From Microbacterium sp. AG238 (lineage in GTDB: Bacteria; Actinomycetota; Actinomycetes; Actinomycetales; Microbacteriaceae): 64,000 bases of DNA. The notes beneath the pieces are model-generated. The model had not been told where the DNA came from, did not search any database, and was given only the letters and a program-made list of their open reading frames with translations. Each line of letters opens with the position of its first letter. Position 1 is the stretch's first letter. The stretch covers positions 62,001-126,000 of the forward strand of contig NZ_RAQC01000002.1 of NCBI RefSeq assembly GCF_003610405.1, written 5' to 3'. Positions 16,850-28,537 of the stretch are shown here, one piece after another. Made by a program: the position numbers and the translations under genes.

Positions 16850-18544
16850 TCAGTCGCGAGCGAGAAGCTCTTCGCGCACCTGGCGCCGGAGCACCTTGCC
16901 GATGAGCGACCGGGGCAGATCGTCGACGGCGATGATCCGGCGCGGCACCTTGTACGCCGCCAGCCGCGTGCGGCAGAAGTCGCGCAGACCCTCGACATCG
17001 AGCGTGGCGCCGTCGCGCAGCACGACCGCGGCGACGACCTCCTCACCGCCCGATGAGCGCGGGGCGGCGACGACGGCCGCGGCCTCGACATCCGGGTGGG
17101 CGTGCAGGGTGTCTTCGACCTCGCTGGGCGAGACGTTGAACCCGCCCGTGATGATGAGCTCCTTGAGACGGTCGACGATCGAGACGAAGCCGTCGGGCGA
17201 CACGACGGCGATGTCGCCGGTGCGCAGCCAGCCGCCGGGCAGAAGCGCATCGGCGGTCTCGGCGGGGCGTCGCCAGTAGCCCGAGAACACCTGTGGTCCG
17301 CGCAGGAGAAGCTCGCCCTCTTCGCCCGGCTCACGGTCGACGGAGGGGTCGTCGGGGTCGACGATGCGGATGTCCGTGCTCGGGAACGGGACACCCACGG
17401 TGCCGGGACGGCGCGAGGGGCCCATCGGATTGCCGAGCGCGACGGGGGAGGACTCGGTCATCCCGTATCCCTCGACGAGCAGGCCCCCGGTGGTGTCCTC
17501 CCAGCGGCGGACCGTGGCGACCGGCAGGCTCATCGCCCCCGAGATCGCGAACCGTACGCGCGAGAGGTCGATCGCGCCGCGGGATGCCGCACGCGCGAGC
17601 TGGTCGTAGATCGGCGGCACAGCGGGGAGGAACGTCGGCGGGCTCTTCTTCGCGGCATCCGCCATGAGGCCCACGTCGAACTTCGGGAACAGCACGAGCT
17701 TCGCCCCGATGCTCATCGCGAACGTCAGGCAGAGCGTCATGCCGTAGGCGTGGAAGAGCGGCAGAACGCCGTAGAACGTCTCGTTGCCCTCGACGAGTCC
17801 CGGCACCCACGCGCGACCCTGCATCGCGTTCGCCCGGAGGTTGCGGTGCGACAGCACGGCGCCCTTGGGGATGCCCGTGGTGCCGCTGGTGTACTGCAGC
17901 AGCGCGGTGTCGTCGAGGCTCGGCCCCGCCACACGCCGCGACACCGCGCGGCGGTGGAGGAGCCGCGACCAGGGCAGCGCGTCCTTCGTGCGCGGCTTCG
18001 CCGTCAGCTGCGCCCGCGACTCCCGTGCCTTCGCGACGGGCAGCCGCAGGAGCATCCGCTTGCCGCGGGGGAGAGCCTCCGTGACATCGACGCTGATGAT
18101 GCGCTCGACGCGCAGATCGGTCGGGAAGTCGGCGATGGTGTCGACGGTCTTGTCCCACACGATCGCGAACCGCGCGCCGTGGTCCTCGAACTGGTGCCGC
18201 AGCTCGCGCGCCGTGTAGAGCGGGTTGTGCTCGACCACGATCGCGCCCAGGCGGAGCGCCGCGTAGAACGCGATGACATGCTGCGGGCAGTTCGGCAGCA
18301 CGATCGCCACCCGATCTCCGGCGGTCACGCCGAGCCGGCGCAGCCCCTCGGCGGCCCGGTCGACGCTGGCCCCGAGCTCGCGATAGGTCATCGAGGCGCC
18401 GAAGAACTCCAGCGCGGTCCGGTTGCCGTGCCGTGCGACGGTCGCGGCCAGCATCTCCGGCAGGGTCTGCGTGACCTCGTCGATCTCGGCGGGGACGCCG
18501 TCGGCGTAGGCCGACAGCCACGGGCGGGACTCCAGGGCGGTCAT
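16850..18544 (-). CDS. Long-chain fatty acid-CoA ligase (AMP-forming)
   Basis: A 564-residue ANL-superfamily enzyme. AMP-binding LLQYTSGTTGIPKGAVLSH (about 205), VEGYGMTESSP (about 345), GWLRTGDIAVVSPDGFVSIVDRLKELI (about 440) and the catalytic Lys region near GKVLRRQVRE at the C-terminus are all present. It activates a carboxylic acid to its CoA thioester; length and sequence fit the FadD group. ATG 18544 is chosen because AGGA lies seven bases before it; an ATG at 18559 lacks a ribosome site. With the acyl-CoA dehydrogenase and TetR gene nearby, a fatty-acid or short acyl degradation group is plausible, though they are separate transcripts. Confidence 0.92.
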   Translation of the reverse strand: MTALESRPWLSAYADGVPAEIDEVTQTLPEMLAATVARHGNRTALEFFGASMTYRELGASVDRAAEGLRRLGVTAGDRVAIVLPNCPQHVIAFYAALRLGAIVVEHNPLYTARELRHQFEDHGARFAIVWDKTVDTIADFPTDLRVERIISVDVTEALPRGKRMLLRLPVAKARESRAQLTAKPRTKDALPWSRLLHRRAVSRRVAGPSLDDTALLQYTSGTTGIPKGAVLSHRNLRANAMQGRAWVPGLVEGNETFYGVLPLFHAYGMTLCLTFAMSIGAKLVLFPKFDVGLMADAAKKSPPTFLPAVPPIYDQLARAASRGAIDLSRVRFAISGAMSLPVATVRRWEDTTGGLLVEGYGMTESSPVALGNPMGPSRRPGTVGVPFPSTDIRIVDPDDPSVDREPGEEGELLLRGPQVFSGYWRRPAETADALLPGGWLRTGDIAVVSPDGFVSIVDRLKELIITGGFNVSPSEVEDTLHAHPDVEAAAVVAAPRSSGGEEVVAAVVLRDGATLDVEGLRDFCRTRLAAYKVPRRIIAVDDLPRSLIGKVLRRQVREELLARD

Positions 18545-18606
18545 GTCACCATCCTGCATTCCAGGGCATGCCGGCCGCTGAATACGGCCTGGGGGTTGCG
18601 GGAGTG

Positions 18607-19107
18607 TCAGGTGGCCACGTAGAGCACGCCGGTGATGAAGAGGGTGATGATCGTGGTCCACATCACGATCGCGGCTCCCTGCCACAGGAGGACGATGCGC
18701 GGGGGCACCCCGGTGGCGGTCAGGGCGGCGGCGGTGAACTGCGTGGGCAGCAGGAGCGGGCCGAGCAGGCTCACGCCCGGGGTGCCGTAGCGGTGGTACG
18801 CCTTCTGGAACTTCTCGCTGCGGGCCGACTTCGGTTTCTCGGGTGCGCCGCCCCGCGTGGTGACGGCGGTGCGCACGCGCGCGGCGACGAGCACGACGAC
18901 GGCGACACAGACGAAGTTGCCGATCGCGCCAGAGAGCGCGGCGACGACGGGGTGGATGCCGCCGATGATGCCGATGCCGGCGGCGCCCTCGCCCTCGATG
19001 AACGGCACCGCACCCGCGAGGGCGACGATGACGGGCTGGAGGATGTCGGGCATTCGGGCCACGAGGTCCTGGAAGCCGAGGATGAGGTCTGCAAGGGGAT
19101 TGGTCAT
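18607..19107 (-). CDS. Small multi-drug export family membrane protein
   Basis: A 166-residue protein with about four membrane helices. GAVPFIEGEGAAGIGIIGGIHPVVA (about 32-56), GNFVCVAVVVLVAARVR (about 61-78) and a cytosolic basic loop (AVTTRGGAPEKPKSARSEKF) precede GTPGVSLLGPLLLPTQFTAAALTATG, the pattern of the small multi-drug export family (PF06695). The family name is historical; transport function is not established. ATG 19107 is the start of the conserved part. It is divergent from the histidine kinase gene. Confidence 0.65.
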   Translation of the reverse strand: MTNPLADLILGFQDLVARMPDILQPVIVALAGAVPFIEGEGAAGIGIIGGIHPVVAALSGAIGNFVCVAVVVLVAARVRTAVTTRGGAPEKPKSARSEKFQKAYHRYGTPGVSLLGPLLLPTQFTAAALTATGVPPRIVLLWQGAAIVMWTTIITLFITGVLYVAT

Positions 19108-19218
19108 GGATCCATCCCAGCCGCGCCCGATCGCAGGTGGGAGTGTCGGGGCGTCACCCGCGACCGGGAGGTTCGGCGGCCTCGGCCATGACAAACGTCA
19201 TGGTCGTACTCTGGCCTC

Positions 19219-20475
19219 GTGAACGACCGCGACCCTCGACCGGCATCCGCGCCGCGCAGCACGACGCTGGCCCGCGAGGTCGTGGCCACCTCGTGGTACA
19301 TCGCCGCATCCATCGTCTTCTTCATGATCTCGGCGCTCGGCATCTGGAGCCTGTGGGCGCTGCTGGTCCGCACCCGCCTGGAGGATCCGGCAGTGATCGT
19401 CGGGTATGCGGCCGGCTCGGTCGCCGTCCTGGTCTCGACCGTCGTGCTGCTGTCGCGCTACCGCACCGACGGCGACGTGGGTGAGGCCGACCGGCCGCCC
19501 CGGCTGCGGCGGTTTTTGTCGTGGCCCGTCCTGGTGGGGGTGGCCGGATCGCTGCTCGTCGGCGTGACGACGATGACGGTGCTGTTCGCCGCCGCCGTCC
19601 TGGCCACGATCCTGTGCCTGGTGCGTTGGGGGCCCGGCATCCGGTGGCGCGGCGTGATCCTCGTCGAGGCCGCGCTCGTCGCGCTGTGGTTCGCGGAGCG
19701 GGCGCGCATCGAAGGCGCGCTCGAGGGCACGGGATCATTCGCCTTCGCCCTTCTCGTCTTCGCCGTCGCCCTCCCGGCCTCCATCGCGCTGTCGCTGTGG
19801 TCGTGGGACGTCGTGCTCGAGCTCGACCGCGCCCGCGCGACCGAGTCGCGTCTGGCGGCGACGCAGGAGCGTCTGCGCCTGGCGGGCGAGTTGCACGACC
19901 TGCAAGGACACCACCTGCAGGTGATCGCACTGCAGCTCGAGCTCGCCGAGCGGATGCTGGAGCGCGATCCGGATGCCGCGGGCGAGCAGATCCGTCTGGC
20001 TCGGGCATCCGTCGATGCGGCGCGGACCGGAACGCGCGAGCTCGCCGGGCGCTTCCGCGGTGTGCCGCTCCCCGACGAACTGGCCAACGCCGCCGATCTG
20101 CTGCGGGCCGCGGGGCTCGCGGTGCGGCTCGACGTCGCGGCCGACGCCGTTCTCGCCCCCGCCGACATCCTCGGTCCCGTCATCCGGGAATGTACGACGA
20201 ACGTCCTCAAGCACGGCGGCGGTCGCTGGGCGGAGCTGAGGCTCGACCGCGACGGTGCGTACTGGCGTGTCGCCTTCGCCAACGATCCGGGTGCCGGGTC
20301 GGCTCTCGGTTCCGGCTCGGGCCTCGACGGCATCTCGCACCGGGTCGGGGTCGCCGGCGGCGACCTGCGCACCCGTCGCGACGACGATCGGTTCGAGGTC
20401 GTCGTCTCGATCCCCGCGGCTTCAGCTGCCGGGGCGGGGCGCCGGGAGCCGGCCGGGGAGGGGCTGCCGCAATGA
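19219..20475 (+). CDS. Sensor histidine kinase (NarL/DesK-type, HisKA_3)
   Basis: A 418-residue kinase with about six N-terminal membrane helices (residues about 20-200) and no large outside domain. The phospho-accepting His lies in LAGELHDLQGHH (about 225). An ATP-binding HATPase domain follows (ECTTNVLKHGGG, about 320; SGLDGISHRV, about 370). The small sensor suggests a signal within the membrane, as in DesK; this is an inference. GTG 19219 follows TACTCT (19207-19212) by 6 bases, so the mRNA is probably leaderless. The stop overlaps the regulator's start (ATGA). Confidence 0.92.
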   Translation: MNDRDPRPASAPRSTTLAREVVATSWYIAASIVFFMISALGIWSLWALLVRTRLEDPAVIVGYAAGSVAVLVSTVVLLSRYRTDGDVGEADRPPRLRRFLSWPVLVGVAGSLLVGVTTMTVLFAAAVLATILCLVRWGPGIRWRGVILVEAALVALWFAERARIEGALEGTGSFAFALLVFAVALPASIALSLWSWDVVLELDRARATESRLAATQERLRLAGELHDLQGHHLQVIALQLELAERMLERDPDAAGEQIRLARASVDAARTGTRELAGRFRGVPLPDELANAADLLRAAGLAVRLDVAADAVLAPADILGPVIRECTTNVLKHGGGRWAELRLDRDGAYWRVAFANDPGAGSALGSGSGLDGISHRVGVAGGDLRTRRDDDRFEVVVSIPAASAAGAGRREPAGEGLPQ

Positions 20476-21074
20476 TCCGGGTGCTCATCGCCGACGACGA
20501 GGACATGATCCGCTCCGCCCTCGCCGCGCTGCTGCGCCTGGAGGACGATCTCGAGGTCATCGCGGAGTGCCGCGACGGCGAGAGCGCGGTCGAGCGTGCG
20601 CTCGAGCTCCGGCCCGACGTCTGCCTGCTCGACCTCGAGATGCCCGGCATCGACGGGGTCGAGGCGGCGGCCCGCATCCGCCGGCACGTCCCGGCTCGCT
20701 GCGTCGTGGTGACCCGGCACGCACGGCCCGGCGTCCTCCGGCGCGCCTTGAGCGCAGGAGTCGACGGATTCGTGCCGAAATCGCGTCGCGCCGACGATGT
20801 CGCCGCCGTCATCCGCGAGGTCGCCGCCGGGCGCCGGTACGTCGATCCCGAAGTCGCCGCCGACGCCCTCAGCGACGAGCGGAGCCCCCTGACCGACCGC
20901 GAACTCGACGTGCTGCGAGCGGGTGCGCGCGGCGAGACCATCGCCGAGATCGCGGCGACACTTCACCTGTCGGCGGGCACGGTCCGCAACCACGTCTCGT
21001 CCGTGCTCGGCAAGCTGCATCTCGCGACCCGTCAGCAGGCGGCGATCATGGCGCGCGAGCGCGGCTGGATCTGA
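20472..21074 (+). CDS. Response regulator, NarL/LuxR type
   Basis: A 200-residue protein with a receiver domain (IRVLIADDEDMIRSAL; phospho-acceptor Asp about 55 in CLLDLEMPGIDG; Lys in VPKSRRADD) and a LuxR helix-turn-helix (LTDRELDVLRAGARGETIAEIAATLHLSAGTVRNHVSSVLGKL, about 135-180). It overlaps its kinase by four bases and forms a two-gene operon. Targets are not evident; the divergent small membrane exporter is a candidate. Confidence 0.94.
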   Translation: MIRVLIADDEDMIRSALAALLRLEDDLEVIAECRDGESAVERALELRPDVCLLDLEMPGIDGVEAAARIRRHVPARCVVVTRHARPGVLRRALSAGVDGFVPKSRRADDVAAVIREVAAGRRYVDPEVAADALSDERSPLTDRELDVLRAGARGETIAEIAATLHLSAGTVRNHVSSVLGKLHLATRQQAAIMARERGWI

Positions 21075-21145
21075 CTCGGCCCCCTTCGTTCGGCGGGGAT
21101 CGGGCAGGGGCCGTCAGGCGCGGGTAGTAGGCTTTCCGATCGGGC

Positions 21146-21163
21146 GATATCTCGACATCGAGA
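21146..21163. promoter_or_regulatory. Palindromic element GATATCTCGACATCGAGA upstream of sucC
   Basis: The same 18 bases occur upstream of icd at 57019-57036. The core ATCTCGA-CA-TCGAGAT has perfect 7-bp arms here (21149-21164). It starts 12 bases after a TAGGCT -10 (21128-21133), just past the expected transcription start, which fits a repressor site. The protein that binds is unknown. Confidence 0.6.
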
Positions 21164-21206
21164 TTCTTCACGCCCATCACCCACCGTCGCCCAGCGAAGG
21201 ATTGCA

Positions 21207-22373
21207 GTGGACCTTTACGAGTACCAGGCCCGAGACCTGTTCGAGAAGTACGAGGTGCCGGTGCTCGCCGGCATCATCGCCGACACCCCTGAGGAGGCGA
21301 AGGCGGCGGCCGAGAAGATCGGCGGCGTCGTGGTCGTCAAGGCTCAGGTCAAGACCGGAGGTCGCGGCAAGGCCGGCGGCGTCAAGGTCGCCAAGACCCC
21401 CGACGAGGCGTACGCCGCGGCCGAGGCCATCCTGGGCCTCGACATCAAGGGCCACGTGGTCCAGCGCGTCATGATCGCGCAGGGCGCCGACATCGCCGAG
21501 GAGTTCTACTTCTCGGTGCTGCTCGACCGCGCCAACCGCTCGTACCTGAGCCTGTGCTCGGTCGAGGGCGGCATGGAGATCGAGGAGCTCGCCGTCGAGC
21601 GTCCCGAGGCGCTCGCGCGCATCGAGGTCGACCCGCTGCAGGGCATCGACAAGGCCAAGGCCGTCGAGATCGCACGCGCCGCGAACTTCCCCGACGACCT
21701 CGTCGAGAAGGTCTCGGACGTCTTCGTCAAGCTGTACGACGTCTACAAGGGCGAGGGCGCGACCCTCGTCGAGGTGAACCCGCTGGTGCGCACCGGCGCC
21801 GGTGACATCGTCGCCCTCGACGGCAAGGTCTCGCTCGACGAGAACGCCAGCGAGGTGCGTCACCCCGAGCACGAGGCGCTCGAGGACAAGGGCGCCGCGG
21901 ACCCGCTCGAGGCCAAGGCCAAGGAGTCGGGCCTGAACTACGTCAAGCTCGACGGTCAGGTCGGCGTCATCGGCAACGGTGCGGGCCTGGTCATGTCGAC
22001 CCTCGACGTCGTCGCCTACGCCGGCGAGAAGCACGGCGGCGTCAAGCCCGCCAACTTCCTCGACATCGGCGGCGGCGCCAACGCCCAGGTCATGGCCTCG
22101 GGGCTCGACGTCATCCTCGGCGACGAGCAGGTCAAGAGCGTCTTCGTCAACGTCTTCGGCGGCATCACCTCGTGCGTCGCCGTCGCCGAGGGCATCGTCA
22201 AGGCCCTCGAGATCCTGGGTGACTCGGCGACCAAGCCGCTCGTCGTGCGTCTCGACGGCAACCAGGTCGACGAGGGCCGTGCGATCCTCGCCGACGCGAA
22301 CCACCCGCTCGTGACCCTCGCCGCCGGTATGGACGAGGGCGCCGACAAGGCCGCCGAGCTGGCGAACGCCTGA
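21207..22373 (+). CDS. sucC: Succinyl-CoA synthetase beta subunit (ADP-forming)
   Basis: A 388-residue ATP-grasp subunit ([43 protein letters not shown]; the phosphate-binding [16 protein letters not shown]). With SucD it converts succinyl-CoA to succinate and makes ATP in the citric acid cycle. GTG 21207 starts the conserved N-terminus; only a weak AAGGA lies upstream. sucD follows after 27 bases. The palindrome at 21146-21163 suggests co-regulation with icd. Confidence 0.97.
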   Translation: MDLYEYQARDLFEKYEVPVLAGIIADTPEEAKAAAEKIGGVVVVKAQVKTGGRGKAGGVKVAKTPDEAYAAAEAILGLDIKGHVVQRVMIAQGADIAEEFYFSVLLDRANRSYLSLCSVEGGMEIEELAVERPEALARIEVDPLQGIDKAKAVEIARAANFPDDLVEKVSDVFVKLYDVYKGEGATLVEVNPLVRTGAGDIVALDGKVSLDENASEVRHPEHEALEDKGAADPLEAKAKESGLNYVKLDGQVGVIGNGAGLVMSTLDVVAYAGEKHGGVKPANFLDIGGGANAQVMASGLDVILGDEQVKSVFVNVFGGITSCVAVAEGIVKALEILGDSATKPLVVRLDGNQVDEGRAILADANHPLVTLAAGMDEGADKAAELANA

Positions 22374-22400
22374 GCTCCGGACGCGAAAAGGACCAACGAC

Positions 22401-23303
<903 letters not shown>

Positions 23304-23318
23304 CGCTTCCGGATACGA

Positions 23319-23352
23319 CGAAGGGGCGGATGCTGCGGCATCCGCCCCTTCG
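23319..23352 (+). terminator. Bidirectional hairpin terminator after sucD
   Basis: A perfect 15-bp stem (23319-23333 with 23338-23352) with loop TGCG lies 15 bases after sucD and 30 bases after the convergent purine permease. It has no T tract, but its position fits a shared terminator. Confidence 0.8.
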
Positions 23353-23381
23353 CTGTTCTCCAGAAGCGCGTCTGGCGGCGA

Positions 23382-24818
23382 TCAGACCCCGAGGAGCGCC
23401 TCGAGGGGGCCGCGGGCGAAGAAGATCACGAAGCCGCCGGCGACGACCCACAGCAGCGGGCTGATCTGCTTGACGCGGCCCGAGAGCGCGTTGACCAGCA
23501 CCCACGAGATGAAGCCCGCGCCGATGCCGTTGGCGATCGAGTAGGTCAGCGGCATCACCGTGGCGGTGAGGAACACCGGCAGCAGGACGCGGAAGTCGCT
23601 CAGGTCGATGTGCGCGATCTGCGACAACATCATGGCTCCGACGATGACCAGTGCCGCGGCGGCGACCTCGGTGGGGACGATCGAGGTCAGCGGCGTGAAG
23701 AACATCGCGAGCAGGAAGACGAGGCCCGTCACGATGTTGGCGAGTCCCGTTCGTGCGCCCTCGCCGATGCCCGATCCCGACTCGACGAAGACCGTGGCCG
23801 ACGACGAGCTCGTCGCGCCACCCGCGATCGCGCCGACGCCCTCGACGATCAGCGCCGACTTGATGCGGGGGAAGTCGCCCTTCGCGTCGGCGAGGTTCGC
23901 CTCCTTGGCCAGGCCCGTCATCGTGCCCATCGCGTCGAAGAAGTTCGAGAACACGAGCGTGAAGACGAGCATGACGAGGGTCACGATGCTGACCTTGCCG
24001 AGGTCGAAGCCGAAGTCGACCGCGCCGATGAGGCTCAGGTCCGGGACGCTGACCGGCGAGCCCGACAGTGCCGGGACGGTCAGCCCCCATCCGCCGGCGT
24101 TCTCGGTGGCCGGCCCGAGGTGCCAGATGGCCTCGACGACGATCGACAGGACGGTGCCCGTCACGATGCCGATCAGCATGCCGCCCTTGACCTTTCGGGC
24201 GACGAGGATGCCGGTGAGCAGAAGGGTGATGACGAACATCAGGGTCGGCACCGACGCGACGGATCCGCCGACGCCGAGCCCGACCGGGGGAGAGGCCTGG
24301 CCGGTCGAGGTCACGAAGCCGGAGTTGACGAACCCGATGAACGCGATGAACAGACCGATAGCCACCGTGATCGCGAGCTTGAGCTGCACGGGGACCGCAT
24401 CGAAGATGAGCTTGCGCAGACCCGTGGCCGCCAACAGCACGATGATGACGCCGTTGATCATCACGAGCGCCATCGCCTCGGCCCAGGTGACCTCGCCCAC
24501 CACGCCGAAGGCGACGAACGCGTTGATGCCCAGCCCGGCGGCGAAGGCGAACGGCAGCCGCGTGATGAGCCCGAACAGGATCGTCATGACGCCCGCGGTC
24601 AGCGCCGTCGCGGCGCTCACCGCGGCGAAGTCGAGGGTCGTTCCCGCCACATCGGGTTTGCCCGACAGGATGATCGGGTTCAGGATCACGATGTAGGCCA
24701 TCGTGACGAATGTCACGAGGCCGCCACGGACCTCCGTGCCGATCGTCGAGCCGCGCCGGCTGATGTCGAAGAAGCGGTCGATGGCCCCCTGGGGCGCGCG
24801 CGATTGCGTAGTGTTCAC
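23382..24818 (-). CDS. NCS2-family purine permease (AzgA-like)
   Basis: A 478-residue transporter with about 12-14 membrane helices. GTEVRGGLVTFVTMAYIVILNPIILS (N-terminus), FAAGLGINAFVAFGVV and SSSATVFVESGSGIGEGARTGL are typical of the AzgA group, which takes up adenine, guanine or hypoxanthine with protons. Closeness to purN/purH on the other strand fits purine salvage. GTG 24818 has a strong GGAGGATTTT ribosome site. No purine riboswitch could be recognised in the 80 bases before it. Confidence 0.92.
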   Translation of the reverse strand: MNTTQSRAPQGAIDRFFDISRRGSTIGTEVRGGLVTFVTMAYIVILNPIILSGKPDVAGTTLDFAAVSAATALTAGVMTILFGLITRLPFAFAAGLGINAFVAFGVVGEVTWAEAMALVMINGVIIVLLAATGLRKLIFDAVPVQLKLAITVAIGLFIAFIGFVNSGFVTSTGQASPPVGLGVGGSVASVPTLMFVITLLLTGILVARKVKGGMLIGIVTGTVLSIVVEAIWHLGPATENAGGWGLTVPALSGSPVSVPDLSLIGAVDFGFDLGKVSIVTLVMLVFTLVFSNFFDAMGTMTGLAKEANLADAKGDFPRIKSALIVEGVGAIAGGATSSSSATVFVESGSGIGEGARTGLANIVTGLVFLLAMFFTPLTSIVPTEVAAAALVIVGAMMLSQIAHIDLSDFRVLLPVFLTATVMPLTYSIANGIGAGFISWVLVNALSGRVKQISPLLWVVAGGFVIFFARGPLEALLGV

Positions 24819-24898
24819 AAAATCCTCCGAGAAGACGCTAGCGCGCCCGCGCGCGTCCGCCCGACACGCACAGACTCGCTGGGTAGGGTCGATCAGGC

Positions 24899-26185
24899 AT
24901 GAATCGCCTCCTCGTCGCCCTCCTCTCCGCCTTCGACGCCCTCGTCGCGGTGGCCGTCGGCGTTGCCGCGGCCCTCGCGCCGCTGACCGTGCTCTGGGCG
25001 GTCGGCTTCGGCGGGGGAGCCGACTGGTCGTCGCTCTGGCCCGCGTCGGTGCGGCTGTGGCAGTTCGGAAACCTGGTGCCGCTGCAGGTCTCGCTGCCGC
25101 AGGAGTACACCGTGGCAGCCGGCATCGCCCCCGACGCGCTCACCTTCTCGCTCTCGCTGCCGCCCCTCGCGGTCGCGCTGCTGATCGCGCTGTTCGCCGC
25201 GCGGTCGGGGGCGCGCGCTGCCGGTGCCGGAGCCGGGTTCACCGGGGTGCTCGCCGGGACGGCGACCGTCGCCGTCGCCTCAGCCCTCGTGGCCGCCACG
25301 GCCTCGACCCCCTATGCCGTCGTCGAGACCTGGCAGGCCGTTCTGCTACCCACCCTCGTGTTCGCCGTCCCCGCCCTCCTCGGCTCGGTCGCCCGTGCGT
25401 GGCGCGACGGTGACGACGGGCCCGTCGACTCGCTGTTCGTGAGGCTCGACCGGAGCGGCTACGCAGCGGCCGTCTCGGCCGGCGCCCGCGGGCTCGCGAT
25501 CGCCGTGGTCGGCTTCGCGGGTGTCGGTGCGCTGCTCGTCGGCGTCGCCGTGCTCGTCCGCGGGGGCGAGATCGTGTCGCTCTTCCAAGCAGCCAACGTC
25601 GATGCGATCGGTGCGACCGCCGTCACCATCGGGCAGGCCGCGTACCTGCCGACCTTCTTCGTGTGGGGTGGAGCTTTCGCCGCCGGGCCCGGGTTCTCGC
25701 TCGGTGCCGGCTCGACGGTCGCAGCATCCGGCACGCAGCTGGGCGTCGTTCCCGGCATCCCCGTGCTCGGGGCGATCCCGCCGGCGACGCCCCCCGTGCT
25801 GCTGCTCGTCGCGCTGCTCCTGGTCGCGCTCGGGTTCATCGCCGGCAGCGCAGCACGTCGCCGGATGCCCGCGCCGGCATCCGCGCTCGTCGCCGATCCC
25901 GTCCTTCCCCGCCTCGCCGCCGCGGCGATCGTGGCTGTCGGGGGCGGGCTCGCGGTCGCCGTCCTCTCGCTCCTGGCGTCGGGCGCCTTCGGCCCCGGCC
26001 GACTCGACCAGATCGGCCCGTCCGCGGGCGCCGTCGGTCTCGCCTTCGCGGTCGAGATCGGCGTCGGCGCGACGATCGCCTTGCTCGGCCCGCGCACCGT
26101 CCGCCACGCGGACGCGGCCGCCGAACGCTCCACCGCGGGGGATGACGATCAGGCGCGGCTCGCCGGAACGGCGCGGGTAGAGTAA
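24899..26185 (+). CDS. perM: DUF6350 membrane protein, PerM-like (cell division associated)
   Basis: A 428-residue protein with about 10-11 hydrophobic segments and few polar loops. The main support is position: in mycobacteria perM (Rv0955) precedes purN and purH exactly as here, and the DUF6350 family is named from that locus. PerM affects cell division and persistence in M. tuberculosis; the role here is inferred. TAGGGT (24884-24889) lies 9 bases before ATG 24899, with AGG close by. purN starts 5 bases after the stop. Confidence 0.75.
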   Translation: MNRLLVALLSAFDALVAVAVGVAAALAPLTVLWAVGFGGGADWSSLWPASVRLWQFGNLVPLQVSLPQEYTVAAGIAPDALTFSLSLPPLAVALLIALFAARSGARAAGAGAGFTGVLAGTATVAVASALVAATASTPYAVVETWQAVLLPTLVFAVPALLGSVARAWRDGDDGPVDSLFVRLDRSGYAAAVSAGARGLAIAVVGFAGVGALLVGVAVLVRGGEIVSLFQAANVDAIGATAVTIGQAAYLPTFFVWGGAFAAGPGFSLGAGSTVAASGTQLGVVPGIPVLGAIPPATPPVLLLVALLLVALGFIAGSAARRRMPAPASALVADPVLPRLAAAAIVAVGGGLAVAVLSLLASGAFGPGRLDQIGPSAGAVGLAFAVEIGVGATIALLGPRTVRHADAAAERSTAGDDDQARLAGTARVE

Positions 26186-26189
26186 GACG

Positions 26190-26804
26190 GTGCTGACGGT
26201 CGCGGTCCTCATCTCCGGTGGCGGGTCGAATCTGCGGGCCCTCCTCGATGCCGCGGCCGAGCCCGGATTCCCGGCCCGCGTCGTGGTCGTCGGCGCCGAT
26301 CGCGCCGCCGACGGTCTCGCCCACGCCGACGCCTTCAACATCCCCACCTTCGCGGTTCCGTTCCGGGAGTACGCGACGCGCGAGGAGTGGGGCGACGAGC
26401 TCCTGCGCCAGCTCGAGGCCTGGGCTCCCGATCTCATCGTGCTCAGCGGTCTCATGCGGCTGCTGCCCGCCGCCGTCGTCGACGCGTGGGCACCCTGCAT
26501 CATCAACACCCACCCGGCATACCTGCCCGAGTTCCCGGGAGCGCACGGCGTGCGAGACGCGCTGGCCGCGGGCACCGACCGGACGGGGGCGAGCGTCATC
26601 GTCGTCGATGCCGGCGTCGACACCGGGCCGATCCTGGCGCAGGAGCGGGTTCCCGTTCTGCCCGGTGACGACGAGACGACCCTGCACGAGCGCATCAAGC
26701 CCGTCGAACGCCGCCTGCTGATCGACGTCGTGCGGCGCATCGCGACCGGCGACATCGACCTCGCCGCGCCCGCTTCCCCGAACCCGACCGCTCCGACCGC
26801 CTGA
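26190..26804 (+). CDS. purN: Phosphoribosylglycinamide formyltransferase
   Basis: A 204-residue folate-dependent GAR transformylase. The substrate loop [17 protein letters not shown] opens the protein; catalytic [25 protein letters not shown] (Asn/His) and the later [26 protein letters not shown] (Asp) are present. It adds the formyl group in the third step of purine synthesis. GTG 26190 follows TAGAGT (26178-26183) by 6 bases, so it may also have its own leaderless promoter inside the end of the perM-like gene. Confidence 0.96.
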   Translation: MLTVAVLISGGGSNLRALLDAAAEPGFPARVVVVGADRAADGLAHADAFNIPTFAVPFREYATREEWGDELLRQLEAWAPDLIVLSGLMRLLPAAVVDAWAPCIINTHPAYLPEFPGAHGVRDALAAGTDRTGASVIVVDAGVDTGPILAQERVPVLPGDDETTLHERIKPVERRLLIDVVRRIATGDIDLAAPASPNPTAPTA

Positions 26805-26843
26805 CGCACCGCAGGCCCCACACCGCACCCGAGGAGAACCGCC

Positions 26844-28448
26844 ATGGCCGGACCGAGCCACGACCCCGCCCTCTACCGCGCACGCGACCTCGTCGCCGTC
26901 CGCCGCGCGCTCATCTCGGTGAGCGACAAGACCGATCTCCTGCCCCTCGCGCAGGCGCTCGCCGACGCCGGCGTCGAGATCGTCTCGACCGGAGGGTCGG
27001 CCGCGCTCCTGCGCGACGCGGGCCTGACGGTGACGGATGTCGCCGAGGTCACCGGATTCCCGGAGTCGCTCGACGGTCGTGTGAAGACCCTGCACCCGAG
27101 CGTCCACGCGGGACTCCTCGCCGATCTGCGGCTCGAGAGCCACGAAGCCCAGCTCGGGGAGCTCGGCATCTCGGCGTTCGACCTGGTGGTCGTGAACCTG
27201 TACCCCTTCGTCGAGACCGTCGCGTCGGGCGCCGCGCCCGACGACGTCGTGGAGCAGATCGACATCGGCGGCCCGGCGATGGTGCGCGCGTCGGCGAAGA
27301 ACTTCGCCAACGTCGCGATCGTCGTCTCGCCCTCGTCGTACCCGGCCATCATCGAGTCCGTCTCCGCCGGCGGCACGAGCCTCGCGCAGCGCCGCGACCT
27401 CGCCGCCCGTGCGTTCGCACACACGGCCGAGTACGACCGTGCCGTGGCGACGTGGTTCGCCGAGTCGACGCTCGAGGGCGACGAGCTGCCGCAGCACCTG
27501 ACGATTCGCGCCGAGCGGCTGGCCACGCTCCGCTACGGCGAGAACTCCCACCAGCGCGCCGCCATCTACACCCGCGCGGGCGGCCACGGCATCGCCCAGG
27601 CCGAGCAGCTGCAGGGCAAGGAGATGTCGTACAACAACTACGTCGACGCCGATGCGGCCCTCCGCGCCGCGTTCGACATGGTCAAGCCCGCCGTCGCGAT
27701 CATCAAGCACGCGAACCCGTGCGGCATCGCCGTCACCGCGCCGCAGGCGCTGGATCCCATCGCCTCCGCACACCTGCGGGCCCACGAGTGCGACCCCGTC
27801 TCGGCCTTCGGCGGCGTGATCGCCGCCAACCGCACGGTCACGCTCAAGATGGCCGAGAACCTGCGCGACATCTTCACCGAGGTGATCGTCGCCCCCGACT
27901 TCGAGCCCGAGGCGCTCGAGGTGTTCAAGCTGAAGAAGAACCTGCGGGTGCTCCGTCTTCCGGCCGACTGGCGCCAGGAGCGCATGGACGTCCGCCTCGT
28001 CTCCGGCGGACTGCTGCTGCAGGACGCCGACCGCTTCCCCGACGACATCGAGTCGGTCGCGAAGGACTGGCAGCTGGTCTCCGGCGAGCGCCCCGACCCC
28101 TCCGAGCTCGAGGGCATGATCTTCGCGTGGAAGGCGTGCCGCGCCGTCAAGTCGAACGCGATCGTGCTCGCACAGGGCTCCGCGACGGTCGGGATCGGCA
28201 TGGGCCAGGTCAACCGCGTGGACTCGTGCCGACTCGCCGTCGAGCGCGCGGGCGAGCGCGCGGCCGGCTCGGTTGCGGCATCCGATGCCTTCTTCCCCTT
28301 CGCCGACGGTCCGCAGGTTCTCATCGACGCCGGGATCAAGACGATCATCCAGCCCGGCGGGTCGGTGCGCGACCAGGAGGTCGTCGACGCGGCCCAGGCT
28401 GCCGGCGTGACGATGTTCTTCACGGGTGAGCGCCACTTCTTCCACTGA
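26844..28448 (+). CDS. purH: Bifunctional AICAR transformylase / IMP cyclohydrolase
   Basis: A 534-residue enzyme catalysing the last two steps to IMP. The N-terminal MGS-like cyclohydrolase domain ([39 protein letters not shown]) is followed by the transformylase domain ([26 protein letters not shown], with the catalytic Lys-His; [15 protein letters not shown]). ATG 26844 has a GAGGAG ribosome site. It follows purN by 39 bases and closes the group. Confidence 0.97.
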   Translation: MAGPSHDPALYRARDLVAVRRALISVSDKTDLLPLAQALADAGVEIVSTGGSAALLRDAGLTVTDVAEVTGFPESLDGRVKTLHPSVHAGLLADLRLESHEAQLGELGISAFDLVVVNLYPFVETVASGAAPDDVVEQIDIGGPAMVRASAKNFANVAIVVSPSSYPAIIESVSAGGTSLAQRRDLAARAFAHTAEYDRAVATWFAESTLEGDELPQHLTIRAERLATLRYGENSHQRAAIYTRAGGHGIAQAEQLQGKEMSYNNYVDADAALRAAFDMVKPAVAIIKHANPCGIAVTAPQALDPIASAHLRAHECDPVSAFGGVIAANRTVTLKMAENLRDIFTEVIVAPDFEPEALEVFKLKKNLRVLRLPADWRQERMDVRLVSGGLLLQDADRFPDDIESVAKDWQLVSGERPDPSELEGMIFAWKACRAVKSNAIVLAQGSATVGIGMGQVNRVDSCRLAVERAGERAAGSVAASDAFFPFADGPQVLIDAGIKTIIQPGGSVRDQEVVDAAQAAGVTMFFTGERHFFH

Positions 28449-28537
28449 CGTTCCGGCCTCTCCGCCGGCGTCGTGCGGGCCCGTCGAGTCAATAGTCGAT
28501 CGCCGGGCCCGCGACGGACGATAGGGTCGCTTCGGGT

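Noticed and set aside
24819-24898. Purine riboswitch before the NCS2 permease
   Set aside because: Only 80 bases, without the conserved three-way junction elements; a normal ribosome site explains the start.
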